64,000 bases of DNA from Chitinophaga sp. S165 (GTDB lineage: Bacteria; Bacteroidota; Bacteroidia; Chitinophagales; Chitinophagaceae), in contig NZ_QGTG01000003.1 in assembly GCF_003182155.1 (NCBI RefSeq), forward strand, positions 1 through 64,000. Reading direction: 5' to 3'. The position numbers were made by a program, and so were the translations under genes. The notes beneath the pieces are model-generated. The model was not told the DNA's origin, made no database searches, and worked only from the letters and a program-made list of their open reading frames with translations. Shown one piece after another: positions 16,050 through 26,200 of the stretch. The stretch's first letter is position 1, and the number at the start of each line of letters is the position of its first letter.

Positions 16050-17993
16050 ATGAAGTATATTTTATCCCTGTTGCTGTTCATATCATTGTCTGGTCAGTTA
16101 ACAGCACAGTCAACGCCCCGTAACCTGTTAAGCCGGTTTACCCGTCAGGAAATCGCCGCGGCCTTGCTGGCTCCCGGTGAATGGTATCCTTTTCCGCAAT
16201 GTGCCGCCGCATGGCAGAATACGCTGCCGGACTCTGTTCGCCAGAGTATTATAAGACAGGCGGAAAGCTACCTGAAGATCCCCTTTGTAGCCATTCCAGC
16301 TACAATGATGATGGAATACCAAAAAAACGGTGACCGTTCACGTTATGAAGAGATATCCTTTAGAAAACGAGATCAGTTGTTTACAATGGCAGTGGCTGAG
16401 TCCATCGAGCAGAAAGGCCGTTTCCTGAACGCTGTTATCAACGGGATCTGGTCTTTGTGTGAAGAAAGTTACTGGGGAGCGCCGGGGCATCTGTATCTCC
16501 AGAAAGCGGGAATAGACCTGGTTGATGTGGAAGATCCATCTGTAGACCTCTTCGTGAGCGAAACAGCTACCGTGCTCGCCCTGACGGATTACCTGCTGGG
16601 CGACCGCCTGGATAAGTATTCCCGGCTGCTGCGTAAACGCATTTACTATGAGGTGAACAGAAGAATGCTGACGCCACTGGAGAAAGACAGCGACCGCTAT
16701 TTCTATCTGAAGAAGGGTACAAAGGAATATCCTATCAATAACTGGAACCCCTGGGTGATCAGCAACTGGATGACCAGTTTGCTGTTACTGGAAAAAGATC
16801 CCCAGCGGCGTATTGGTGAACTGGAACATGCACTGCACCTGCTGGACCATTATATTAACTTCATTGGCGATGACGGCGCTATAGATGAAGGACCCGTTTA
16901 CTGGTCCGGAGCTGCGGGAAGGGTCTTTGATGCCCTTACGGTACTGGAAAGCGCGACTTCTGGTAAACTGAAGATCTATGATGCACCGGTAATAAGCAAT
17001 ATGGCCGCCTATATCTACAAGACGCACATTGCCGGCAGCTATTATATCAATGTGGCCGACGCTTCGCCCGTGATCAGTACAGACGGGCTGCTGCTTTACC
17101 GGATGGGACAGGCACTAAAAGATACGACCATGACCAGCTTCGGGGCCTGGGCTTTTCACCGCTATCCGGTATATACACCTATTTCGGGAGATTTTGCCAA
17201 GCCCCGTATGCTTTTCAATATGAAAGTATGGGCTGACTGTTCCAATAGCCGTGGAGTAGATCCCGCTATTCCGGATGTGTGGCTGGAAAGTATCCAGTTA
17301 ATGGCGGCCAGGACAAGCAAAGGATTATTCGTAGCTACGCATGGCGGTCATAATGGAGAAAGCCATAACCACAATGATGTCGGTGATTTTATCGTATATG
17401 CATCTGGACAACCGGTTATTATAGATGTAGGCCTGGGTACCTATACGGCCAAAACCTTTTCGAAGGAGAGATATCAGCTGTGGTACAATAGTTCCGCTTA
17501 TCATAACCTGCCTACTATCAATGGCGTGCAGCAGATGGCAGGCCGGAAATTCGGCGCCAGGGACGTACAATACCATAAGGATGCCAACAGCGCTACATTA
17601 CATATGGACATTGCAGGCGCTTATCCACCGGAGGCCGGTGTTAGTCAGTGGAAACGGGAAGTGAAACTGGACCGGCTTCAGAACAGGGTGACCGTTACAG
17701 ATGATTTTGCCCTGACAGCAGGAGGTAAGGAGCTGACACAGACCTTTATGACAGTGTGCCCGGTTGAGCTGCAGCAGGGCCTTATCCGGTTCAATATCCC
17801 GGGCGAGCGGCCGGTAGTGCTGGAGTATGATGCCGGGACCTGGAATGTCAAAAAGGAACTGGTAGACTGTAATGATCCGGATGAGAAGCGGCTGGCGGAT
17901 AACTGGTCCCGCCGGTCTATTACCCGCCTCTTATTGCAACGGAAGGGAAGGGAGACAAGTGGCAGTCATGCATTCATCATCAGACAGTTATAA
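16050..17993 (+). CDS. Heparinase II/III family polysaccharide lyase
   Basis: A 647-residue exported protein with signal peptide MKYILSLLLFISLSGQLTAQ. The N-terminal two thirds form the alpha/alpha toroid of heparinase II/III-type lyases, with a FVSETATVLALTDYLLG helix and NWNPWVISNW. The C-terminal beta-sandwich opens with THGGHNGESHNHNDVGDFIVY (about 430), whose His/Asn residues are the conserved metal and catalytic region. The WYNSSAYHNLPTINGVQQ motif follows. It should cleave uronic-acid-containing polysaccharides by beta-elimination; heparan or alginate-like substrates are possible. It is not in a SusCD locus. Confidence 0.85.
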   Translation: MKYILSLLLFISLSGQLTAQSTPRNLLSRFTRQEIAAALLAPGEWYPFPQCAAAWQNTLPDSVRQSIIRQAESYLKIPFVAIPATMMMEYQKNGDRSRYEEISFRKRDQLFTMAVAESIEQKGRFLNAVINGIWSLCEESYWGAPGHLYLQKAGIDLVDVEDPSVDLFVSETATVLALTDYLLGDRLDKYSRLLRKRIYYEVNRRMLTPLEKDSDRYFYLKKGTKEYPINNWNPWVISNWMTSLLLLEKDPQRRIGELEHALHLLDHYINFIGDDGAIDEGPVYWSGAAGRVFDALTVLESATSGKLKIYDAPVISNMAAYIYKTHIAGSYYINVADASPVISTDGLLLYRMGQALKDTTMTSFGAWAFHRYPVYTPISGDFAKPRMLFNMKVWADCSNSRGVDPAIPDVWLESIQLMAARTSKGLFVATHGGHNGESHNHNDVGDFIVYASGQPVIIDVGLGTYTAKTFSKERYQLWYNSSAYHNLPTINGVQQMAGRKFGARDVQYHKDANSATLHMDIAGAYPPEAGVSQWKREVKLDRLQNRVTVTDDFALTAGGKELTQTFMTVCPVELQQGLIRFNIPGERPVVLEYDAGTWNVKKELVDCNDPDEKRLADNWSRRSITRLLLQRKGRETSGSHAFIIRQL

Positions 17994-18000
17994 AGAACAA

Positions 18001-18028
18001 AAAAGACGGCCTGTTAAGGACCGTCTTT
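18001..18028. terminator. Terminator between convergent genes
   Basis: AAAGACGG (18002-18009) pairs with CCGTCTTT (18021-18028). Confidence 0.7.
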
Positions 18029-18053
18029 CTTATATCTATCTGGAAATCAGTTT

Positions 18054-19037
18054 TTAAGCTGCTGCTGTTTCACTTTCCTTCGCAATCTTCACCTTCTCCT
18101 TTCTTAATACGCGGGAGTACAGTGACAGTTTAGGGTCGAAGATAAAGGTGAAGAACAGTTTTGTCCATGACATATGCGAGATCAGGGAATCATAGAAAGC
18201 AGGTGCTTTACTTTTGATCTGTGGCAATTTATTCCATGGAATGGATGGGAAGTCATGGTGTTCATTGTGATATCCTACGTTAAAAGCCACTGTATTCAGC
18301 GGACCATAATAACTGTAGGTCTCCTGGATCGGGTCCAGGGTCAGGTAGTGCTCCTGGATCCAGCGGGCGCCCAATGGGTGCAGGCCAACTGAGAAGAAGA
18401 AGCTGATCAGCATATACAACAGGGCTTTAGGACCGAAGATGGCCACAATTGCCACGTCAAATGCGATCTGTACGATCCAGTTCACCACGATCCAGCGGTC
18501 CAGCAGGTCGATGTTCAGCCTTGCGGTACGACAGATCTGGAAAACAGGGAAGAAAAGGAACCACAGTGCCTTCTTAACTGGATTGTTACTTACAAGGGCA
18601 GCCTCCCAGAAATCCGGCAGGTCAGCATCCAGGTCATGCTCTCCCTGATGGGCATGGTGCTTCAGGTGATAGCGCTGGAAAGAAACAGAGCTGGGGAAAA
18701 TATGAGGCCAGTTTGCGATCATGCCTGCAAACAGGTTCGGTGCCTTACCTTTGAAGATAAGACCGTGGGCGGTCTCATGGATCATTACCCACAATGCATG
18801 GCTGATGAAAGCCCCTACACCGTAAGCTACCAGGAAGATCAGCCACCAGGAAGCGTCACGTAACAATACAGAAATACCAACCTGCGCAGCTACCAGGCCG
18901 ATGATCATATAGATTGTATAGGGGTTTTTCCCTATAAGCTCCTTTACTTCAGGATGTTGTTTCAGGATCTGTCTTACTCTAACATGGTGTGGGTTCGGCT
19001 CATTACTCCACGTGAAGTCAGTCGGTTTGTTACTCAT
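18054..19037 (-). CDS. DES1-like sphingolipid delta-4 desaturase
   Basis: A 327-residue integral membrane di-iron desaturase with four or more hydrophobic segments. The histidine boxes are HETAHG (about 88-93), HLKHHAHQ (about 125-132) and HNEHHDFP (about 257-264). The stretch from TYSYYGPLN through FNVGYHNEHHDFPSIP to LP....A..(F/Y)YDSL matches dihydroceramide desaturase DES1 of eukaryotes nearly position by position. The N-terminal DFTW...PH..R...IL...PE(V/I)K also matches. The expected reaction is introducing the trans-4 double bond into dihydroceramide. Bacteroidota make dihydrosphingolipids, so a substrate is available. It is a single gene without sphingolipid neighbours. An alternative is desaturation of a related long-chain lipid. 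Confidence 0.8.
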   Translation of the reverse strand: MSNKPTDFTWSNEPNPHHVRVRQILKQHPEVKELIGKNPYTIYMIIGLVAAQVGISVLLRDASWWLIFLVAYGVGAFISHALWVMIHETAHGLIFKGKAPNLFAGMIANWPHIFPSSVSFQRYHLKHHAHQGEHDLDADLPDFWEAALVSNNPVKKALWFLFFPVFQICRTARLNIDLLDRWIVVNWIVQIAFDVAIVAIFGPKALLYMLISFFFSVGLHPLGARWIQEHYLTLDPIQETYSYYGPLNTVAFNVGYHNEHHDFPSIPWNKLPQIKSKAPAFYDSLISHMSWTKLFFTFIFDPKLSLYSRVLRKEKVKIAKESETAAA

Positions 19038-19230
19038 ATTTTTCAGTCTAAATCTTTTTTTAAAGGCTTCATAGCATTTCCCCGGGATTTCCCCTTACTT
19101 CGTTCGCATACTAATTACCTGATAATCTACAAATTGGTGAAAATATTTTAGAAAAGGTATAGATTCTCCATTCCATCCGATAAAATTAAGACTTTTTTAT
19201 AAATATGACCCGATGACACTGGTCATAATA

Positions 19231-19272
19231 AAAAGAGCCTGCCCGGGAAGTGACCAGGCAGGCTCTTATTTT
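19231..19272 (-). terminator. Terminator of the PorP/adhesin operon
   Basis: AAGAGCCTGCC (19233-19243) pairs with GGCAGGCTCTT (19257-19267). On the minus strand the stem is followed by T residues. Confidence 0.75.
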
Positions 19273-19288
19273 ATTTCAATCTTACTTC

Positions 19289-20212
19289 CTACTTGTTGAA
19301 GAGGTTGACGGTAGCGCCTATTTCGTAGGTGCCGTCAACATAGGTCTTGATCCCACCTGTCTGGGAGGTATACATGGCCTGTATGCCCACCGTTTTCAGG
19401 ATATTAACGCCAATACCGGCTGTTACGCTCTTTGAAGTATGGTACATGGCCATTACGTTGGCAACATCATTCAGGATAGAGACGTTAACGCCCATATCGA
19501 GGATATTGTCGTAACCGCGAACACCACGGTAGCATACCTTCGGTTCGATGGAGCTGATCGATTCATTTACAGCAAACCTGTAGGAAGCTGCCGTAAAGAA
19601 GATGCCACCACCGTCTACGCCCTTGTTATCGCCTGTGAAGAGGCTTCTGACGTTCGGGATGGATGCCTGGATATTCAGCCTGGTATCTGTATATGCCATA
19701 CCGTATTCCGCTTCAAAGTAATTGTCGCGGCGGTTGAAGGCGCCTATGGAAGGGTCGTTGATATCGCCGTCCAGGTTCTTATAATCGATTCGCTGTACGT
19801 TCCAGGCCAGCGACAGACCGAAGTGCAGCTGCTGATCAGGATTGGTAAGCGGCAGATGATAAGCATAGGTCAGCGCAACACGTGTTCTGTTGATGAGACC
19901 CGCAACGTCATTGAAGAGGTGCAGACCGGCGCCTACTCTGTTCCCCACTGCACCGTCGGCAGAGAAGAACTTTGTGGTCGGAGAACCTTCAATGCCACCC
20001 CATTGATGGCGGTAGGCCGCATTCAGGTGCAGGCCTTTTTCGAACCCTGCCATAGCAGGATTAGCCAGGTACTGGTTTTGAAAATATTGTGTACCCGATG
20101 GTTCCAGCAGCGCCTGTGCATTACTGAGGGACTGAGCGCCTGCCTTGTTTATGCCAGCAGCCAAAAAGAGGCTGCTGACAATAAAGGAACGTATATAAGA
20201 TTTGTAACTCAT
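19289..20212 (-). CDS. PorP/SprF family T9SS outer-membrane protein
   Basis: A 307-residue outer-membrane beta-barrel protein with signal peptide ending at AGINKAGAQ. The features QYFQNQYLANPAMAGFEKGLHLNAAYRHQW and a series of alternating amphipathic strands are the PorP/SprF family signature. It starts 24 nt after the giant adhesin gene and is the last gene of the operon. In Flavobacterium johnsoniae, SprF is encoded next to the SprB adhesin and is needed for its delivery or anchoring by T9SS. The same role for the adjacent adhesin is inferred. Confidence 0.9.
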   Translation of the reverse strand: MSYKSYIRSFIVSSLFLAAGINKAGAQSLSNAQALLEPSGTQYFQNQYLANPAMAGFEKGLHLNAAYRHQWGGIEGSPTTKFFSADGAVGNRVGAGLHLFNDVAGLINRTRVALTYAYHLPLTNPDQQLHFGLSLAWNVQRIDYKNLDGDINDPSIGAFNRRDNYFEAEYGMAYTDTRLNIQASIPNVRSLFTGDNKGVDGGGIFFTAASYRFAVNESISSIEPKVCYRGVRGYDNILDMGVNVSILNDVANVMAMYHTSKSVTAGIGVNILKTVGIQAMYTSQTGGIKTYVDGTYEIGATVNLFNK

Positions 20213-20236
20213 AATAAATAGTTATTACCGGTTAGG

Positions 20237-23200
20237 TTAATTTCTGTCTCTGATGATCGTGATATAACCTTTCGCTGTTTTAGCTCCGCCCTGGATCTTC
20301 AAGATGTAATAGTAAGTACCTTCTCCCAGCGGACTGCCATTCATAGTACCATCCCAGTCATTGCTATAATTCCTGCGGGTATATACCAGGCGGCCTGCAC
20401 GGTCGAAGATCTGTATTTCATTATCCGGATAAGCGTCCAGGTTACGGATCACCCATTTATCATTCTTACCGTCTCCGTTCGGTGTGAGGAGGTTTGTTGC
20501 ATCAACCTTGAAGTCTGCAACTACTGAGATCGTGAAATCAGCAGTGTTGCTACAGCCGGCTGCATTGCTTACAGTAACATGATAGGTCGTATTCTCCATT
20601 GGTCTTGCTTCCAGTACCGCGGTCTGCTGACCACTGATGATACCGTCTGCATTATCCCACTGGTAGATAGTACCGCCTGTTGCGGTGAGGTGTACAACAT
20701 CGCCTTTGGAGATGCTTGTGCCTTTATCGCTCGTGATGGTTACTGCACCCAATGTTGCTACTTCAATGCTGAAGCTGCGGCGTAATGTATCCGTACCACC
20801 ATTTGCAATACCACCATTATCCTTAATGGTAACTGTTACTGTAGATGTTCCGGTTGCACCTGGTTTCAGCTGGTAAGTTACCAGGCCTGTTGTGCTTACG
20901 CTCAGCTTATCGAAGCTGGATGCATTGTTTGTGATGATGTTGAAGCTGTAAGTCTGACCCGGTTCAACCGCAGATGCACCTGTCAGCTGGATGGTATGTT
21001 CTGTACCAGGACAAACAGTTTCATTGTCGATCGCATCGAGGGTTGGCGACTGGTTCACCAGTTTCACAGCGATAGTTACCGGTGTAGCAACGCTGGTGTT
21101 CAATCCGTCGCTCACAGTAACGGTCAGGTTAACCGTCGTGCCTACTTTGGCGTTCAGTTTCGCCTGATCAGCCACAGTGATGTTACCATTAGCGTCTATT
21201 GAGAAGGCGCCGTTGGAATCATCAGATGCAATAGCCCAGTTCTGGAAGATACCTGATGCATCGGTAGCAGTTGCTTTACCGACCAATGTACCTACTGCGC
21301 TTCTCTCCAGGACATCGAATGACAGGCCGCCGTCAATAACCGGAGCAGTTGCATCGTAAGTTACACTCAGTGTGTTGGAAGCAGTATTGTCGTTAAATAC
21401 AACATTCTGTGCCTGGTTAGCTGGCAGCTGAATGGTTACAGCGCCATCTGCAGTTGGTGTAACTACGAGCGTATAAGTGATATTGTCTGTTGTAGACAGT
21501 GTACCGGCTGTTGCATTGGTGAGGGTAAAGTCACCGGCTGCAAGGCCGTTTACTTCTTCATTGAAGACGATGGTCACCGTGAATGGTGCGTTCACACGCG
21601 TTGCAGCACCAGTAGATAACTGTACGGAAGGAGAACCTGTGTGTACAAATACCTGCGTCATATTGCCCACATTGCTGAGTGCAAGGTCAGCGTCGTTGGT
21701 AGCGTCATCTTTAATGGTAGCACCGTTCAGAACGAGCGCTGTGCCCAGTTGGATGCCGTTCAGGTCCATGTCACCAGGTTGTACTGTGTAGCTGAAGGAC
21801 AGGCTGTTCGCGGTAGCGATAGTGTATGCAGCTTGTACAGTACCACTGGTGAGATTAACATTAAGATAAGGAGCACCGCCAGCGGTATTGAGGTTGATGT
21901 TTTCATTGAAGAATACAATGAAGTTCAGTACATCACCTTGTTTATAGTAACCGTTAACCGGTACGAATACTGAATTTACAGAAGGCTTAGTGCCATCGTA
22001 AGTGAAGTTCAGCGTATTAGAAGGAGTGTTAGCGTTACCACCAACGTTTACAGCCGCATTAGCTGGCATCTGTATAGTTACAGGACCATCCAGATCTGGC
22101 GTTACAGTTACTGTGTAAGTGGTATTGGCTGTATTATTCAAACCGGAAACTGTACCGTTGGTGACAGAGAAATCACTTTCGGTCAGTACTGTTACTGGTT
22201 CACTGAAGGTCGCTGTTACGGTGAACGGTGCGTTGATCAGTGTATTGGCAGTAGAAGACAATGTAGCTGTCGGACTGGTCGTGTTCACTCTTACAGCAGA
22301 GGTATTGTCGGTGTTGTACAGTGTCAGATCTGCATCGTTATTTGCAGCATCTTTCATTGTACTGCCATTCAATTCCAGTGTGCCTATAATAATACCATCC
22401 ATATCCTCATCGCCATTCACTACTGTATAGTTAAAGTGCAGGTCTCTGGTGGTTGACGCTACGGCGTCATACATTGCATTTACCAATGTAGAACCAACTT
22501 CGACTGAAACGTAAGGAGTGCCGCCAGTAAGGTTGATGATAACATCCTCATTGTAATGGACAACAAAGTTCAATACCTGGCCTGCATTGTAATATTTAGG
22601 CGCTGGTACAGACACGGATGCCACTTTTGGTTTAGTGATATCGTAAGTGATATTTAATGTATTGGATGTAGTATTACCATTGTGGCCGATGTTTTCTGCT
22701 ACATCAGCAGGGACGTTCACGGTTACCTGACCTTCTCCCTGTGGAACGACTATTACAGAGAAGTGAGCGTTGTCGATCACTGTTACGGGACTTACTGTCG
22801 CATTTGTAACAGTAATATCAGCGCTGGTAAAGCCGGTCACGTTTTCGCTGAAGTCGATGTTAACGGTGAACGGCGTGTTTACGTTCGCTGCAGACGGTGT
22901 GCTTATTGATACTGTCGGGTGAGTGGTGTTCACTCTTACCATTGTCGTATTACCAACATTATTCAGTGTCAGGTTTGCATTGTTGGTTGCTGCATCTCTG
23001 ATAGTGCTGCCATTTGCATTGAGGGCAACAACCTGGATGCCGTCCATATCCATCTGACCGTTCAGTACAATGTAGCTGAAGTTCAGGCCATTTGTACCGT
23101 TAGTACCGGTATAGGAAGCATTTACAGTTGTACCGCCTATGTTGAGTTCCAGCGTTGGATTGCCGCCGGTGGTATTAATGATCAGATCTTCATTAAAACG

Positions 23201-26200
23201 AACGATGAAGTCGAGCGTAGCACCTGCATTGTAGTATTCGTTAGGCGGAACTGCTACTGATGTAACAGCAGGAGCGGTCCCATCATATGTGAGGTTCAGG
23301 GTATTGGAGCCCGTATTACCGTTGTCGCCAATGTTGACAGCTGCATCAGGCGGCAGGGTGATCGTTACCTGACCGTTGCTTGAAGGAGAGATCAATACGG
23401 TATAGGCGCCATTGCTGCCTGCGAGTGAGCCAGCCGTACCATTTGTAACGGTGAGATCGCCTTCATTAAAGCCAGTTACTGACTCGCTGAAATTAACATT
23501 CACAGTGAACGGTGCATTAACTATCGCCGGAGCTGAAGTAGTCAGTACTACTGACGGATGTTGTGTATTAACAAATACGCCAGTTGTGTTATCAACACCA
23601 TGGAGGTCCAGCAGGGCCGCGTTATCGGCGACATCTACGATGGTAGCGTTATTCAGTGTCAGGTCGCCTACTTCGATACCGTCCATATCCATCTCGCCGT
23701 TTACTACAGTGTAGCTGAAGTTCAGTCCATCTGTACCGTTAAGACCGGAGAAAGTAGTTTGTACCAGCGTAGTGCCGATAAGGAAGCTGAGAGAAGGAGT
23801 ACCGTTTGTTGTATTCAGTGTGATGCCTTCACTGAAACGAATGGTGAAGTTCATTACCTGACCGGCTTTGTAGTAACCATTAGCAGGTACGTTCACAGCA
23901 GTTACAGCAGGTGGTGCGATGTCATAAATGCGGCTGAGTATATTAGACGCACTGTTGCCATTGTCGCCGATATTCTGTGCTACATCAGGATCAACCTTTA
24001 CCGTTACTATGCCGTCTATACCTGGTGCAATCTGGATGAGATACGTAGAACCGGTGATCTGCGTGAAGCCTTGAACAACACCGTTGGAAACCGTTACATC
24101 AGTAGGAGCAAAGTTGGTTACTGACTCACTGAAGTTGATAGTCGCATTAAATGGCGCATTTACGATAGCAGGAGCAGTGCTCGTGATTGATGTGGACGGA
24201 TGTGATGTATTCACACGTACGTTCGTGGTAGATGGTACACCGTTCAGTGTAACATTAGCATTGTTGGTAGCAGCATCACGGATAGTGGCGCCGTTTGGTA
24301 TCAACGCAGTTACTGCGATACCGTCCATGTCCATATCACCATTCACTACGGTGTAGCTGAACGTGATACTGTTGCTTGTTTCACTTACATAATCGGCATC
24401 AACAGTTCCACTGGCCAGAGTAATACGAAGTGCCGGTGAACCACCTGTACGGTCAACTACAATATCCTCACTGAAATTAACAGTGAAGGTCATTGTTTCG
24501 CCTGCCTTGTAATACTTCGGTGCCGGTACTACTACTGATGAGACAGTAGGAGCTGTGGCATCATAAGTATAGGTCAGCGTATTGGACGGCGTGTTCGGAT
24601 TATGACCAATATTCTCGGCAATACCGCTAGGAAGACTGATCGTCCTTGTACCATCGCTGGATGGTGTCATTAATACTTCGTAAGTGGTATTGTCACTTGT
24701 TGACAGTGAACTTACAGTCGTATTCAACACGTTGAAATCACTCTCAGAGAGACCGCTTACTGCTTCACTGAATACAGCGCGTACTGTAAATGGTGCATTA
24801 GTAGGCATTGTTGTAGGAGGAACAAAAGACAATGTTACAGACGGGATGGATGTATTTATCCGTACAAGGGTGGTAGGGTCTACGTTCTGTAATGTAGTTG
24901 ACGCATCGTTACCAAGGGCATCTTTGATGGTACCGCTATTGTTCTGTACCAGTGGCTGTACGGTAATACCGTTCATGTCCATTTCACCCTGCTGTACGGT
25001 ATAGCGGAATGTTAATTCAGTAGTACCAGAACCGTTGAGGTAAGGTACCTGTACGGCATCAAGACCTATGATGATATTGATGTATGGTTTACCTGCAGCA
25101 TCATTCACAATTGCAGGTTCATTATATCTTACTTTGAAATCGAGATTCTGACCTGCGTGGTAGTATTCGTTTGCAGGAACGCCTACGCTGGTGATCTGAG
25201 GTCCGGTCGCATCAATGATCCACAGATAACCGTCAGGGCTGGCATCGACATTTCCAGCCTGGTCGATTGCCCGTACCTGGAAGGTATGTGGTCCATCTGC
25301 CAGTCCGGTATATGTTTGCGGGGAGGTAATCAGATTAAATGGTCCACCATCCAGAGATCCGCGGAAGGTACAATTCACTTCATTGGCAGTGAACGTAAAG
25401 GTCGCATCTCTGGAAGCACTTGGATCCGAAGGACGGGTGGCGCCGATTGTCGTATTAGGCGCTGTCTGGTCTAAAGTGATGCCATCGAAATAGCCACTTG
25501 TAACGTTGCCGGCAGCATCCCTTAATCTGTAGTCCACCTGTTTGTAACCATCGCCCGCAGGTAACGTGAAGGCCTTGCTTGCTGTAAATGGCTCATAAGC
25601 ACCGAACGCGCCGCCGTCAACGGCAAAGGCCATTTGTATCGGCGTGCTGGCATCATTAGCCGTCAGGTTCAATGTCACGTTGGTGGAGTTGGTATAAGCG
25701 GCGCCACTGTTGATCGTAATTGACCCTGTAGGCGAAACTCTATCGATATTGTATGTAGCACCAGATGTATACGGCGCATTGGCGACGACAGGAGAGATGC
25801 CAGTTCCGTTGACATCCAGTCTGACAGTGCCCGCAGTACCGGTACCAGTATTAACGACCACATTGTAGAGAGTACCGCTACCGGTTATCTGTACAATGGA
25901 GGCGCCGGTAACGCCTGTAGTTGTAAGAGTGAAGGAGGCGGGAGTTACGTTAGTAGCCGAACCGCTAAAGTTAACGTTATAAATGACAGTGCTTGCAGGG
26001 GTAGGGTTCGCGCTGGCAGCTACGACGCCGGTGACGTTGATGGTAGGAGGGGCCAGTTTAACTATTTCTCCGCCGTTTTCACCGTCGTTGGCAAAGATGT
26101 TACCATTCGGCATTACAGCAATACCCCAGGGATAGAAATAGGTGATAGTCTGGAGACGGTGAAGCTCTGTGTATAGCGGAATGCCCGATTGTGTCAGGTC

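Noticed and set aside
21350..25200. Tandem mobile elements or amplified non-coding repeats
   Set aside because: The repeats are in frame with protein-domain boundaries of one continuous gene.
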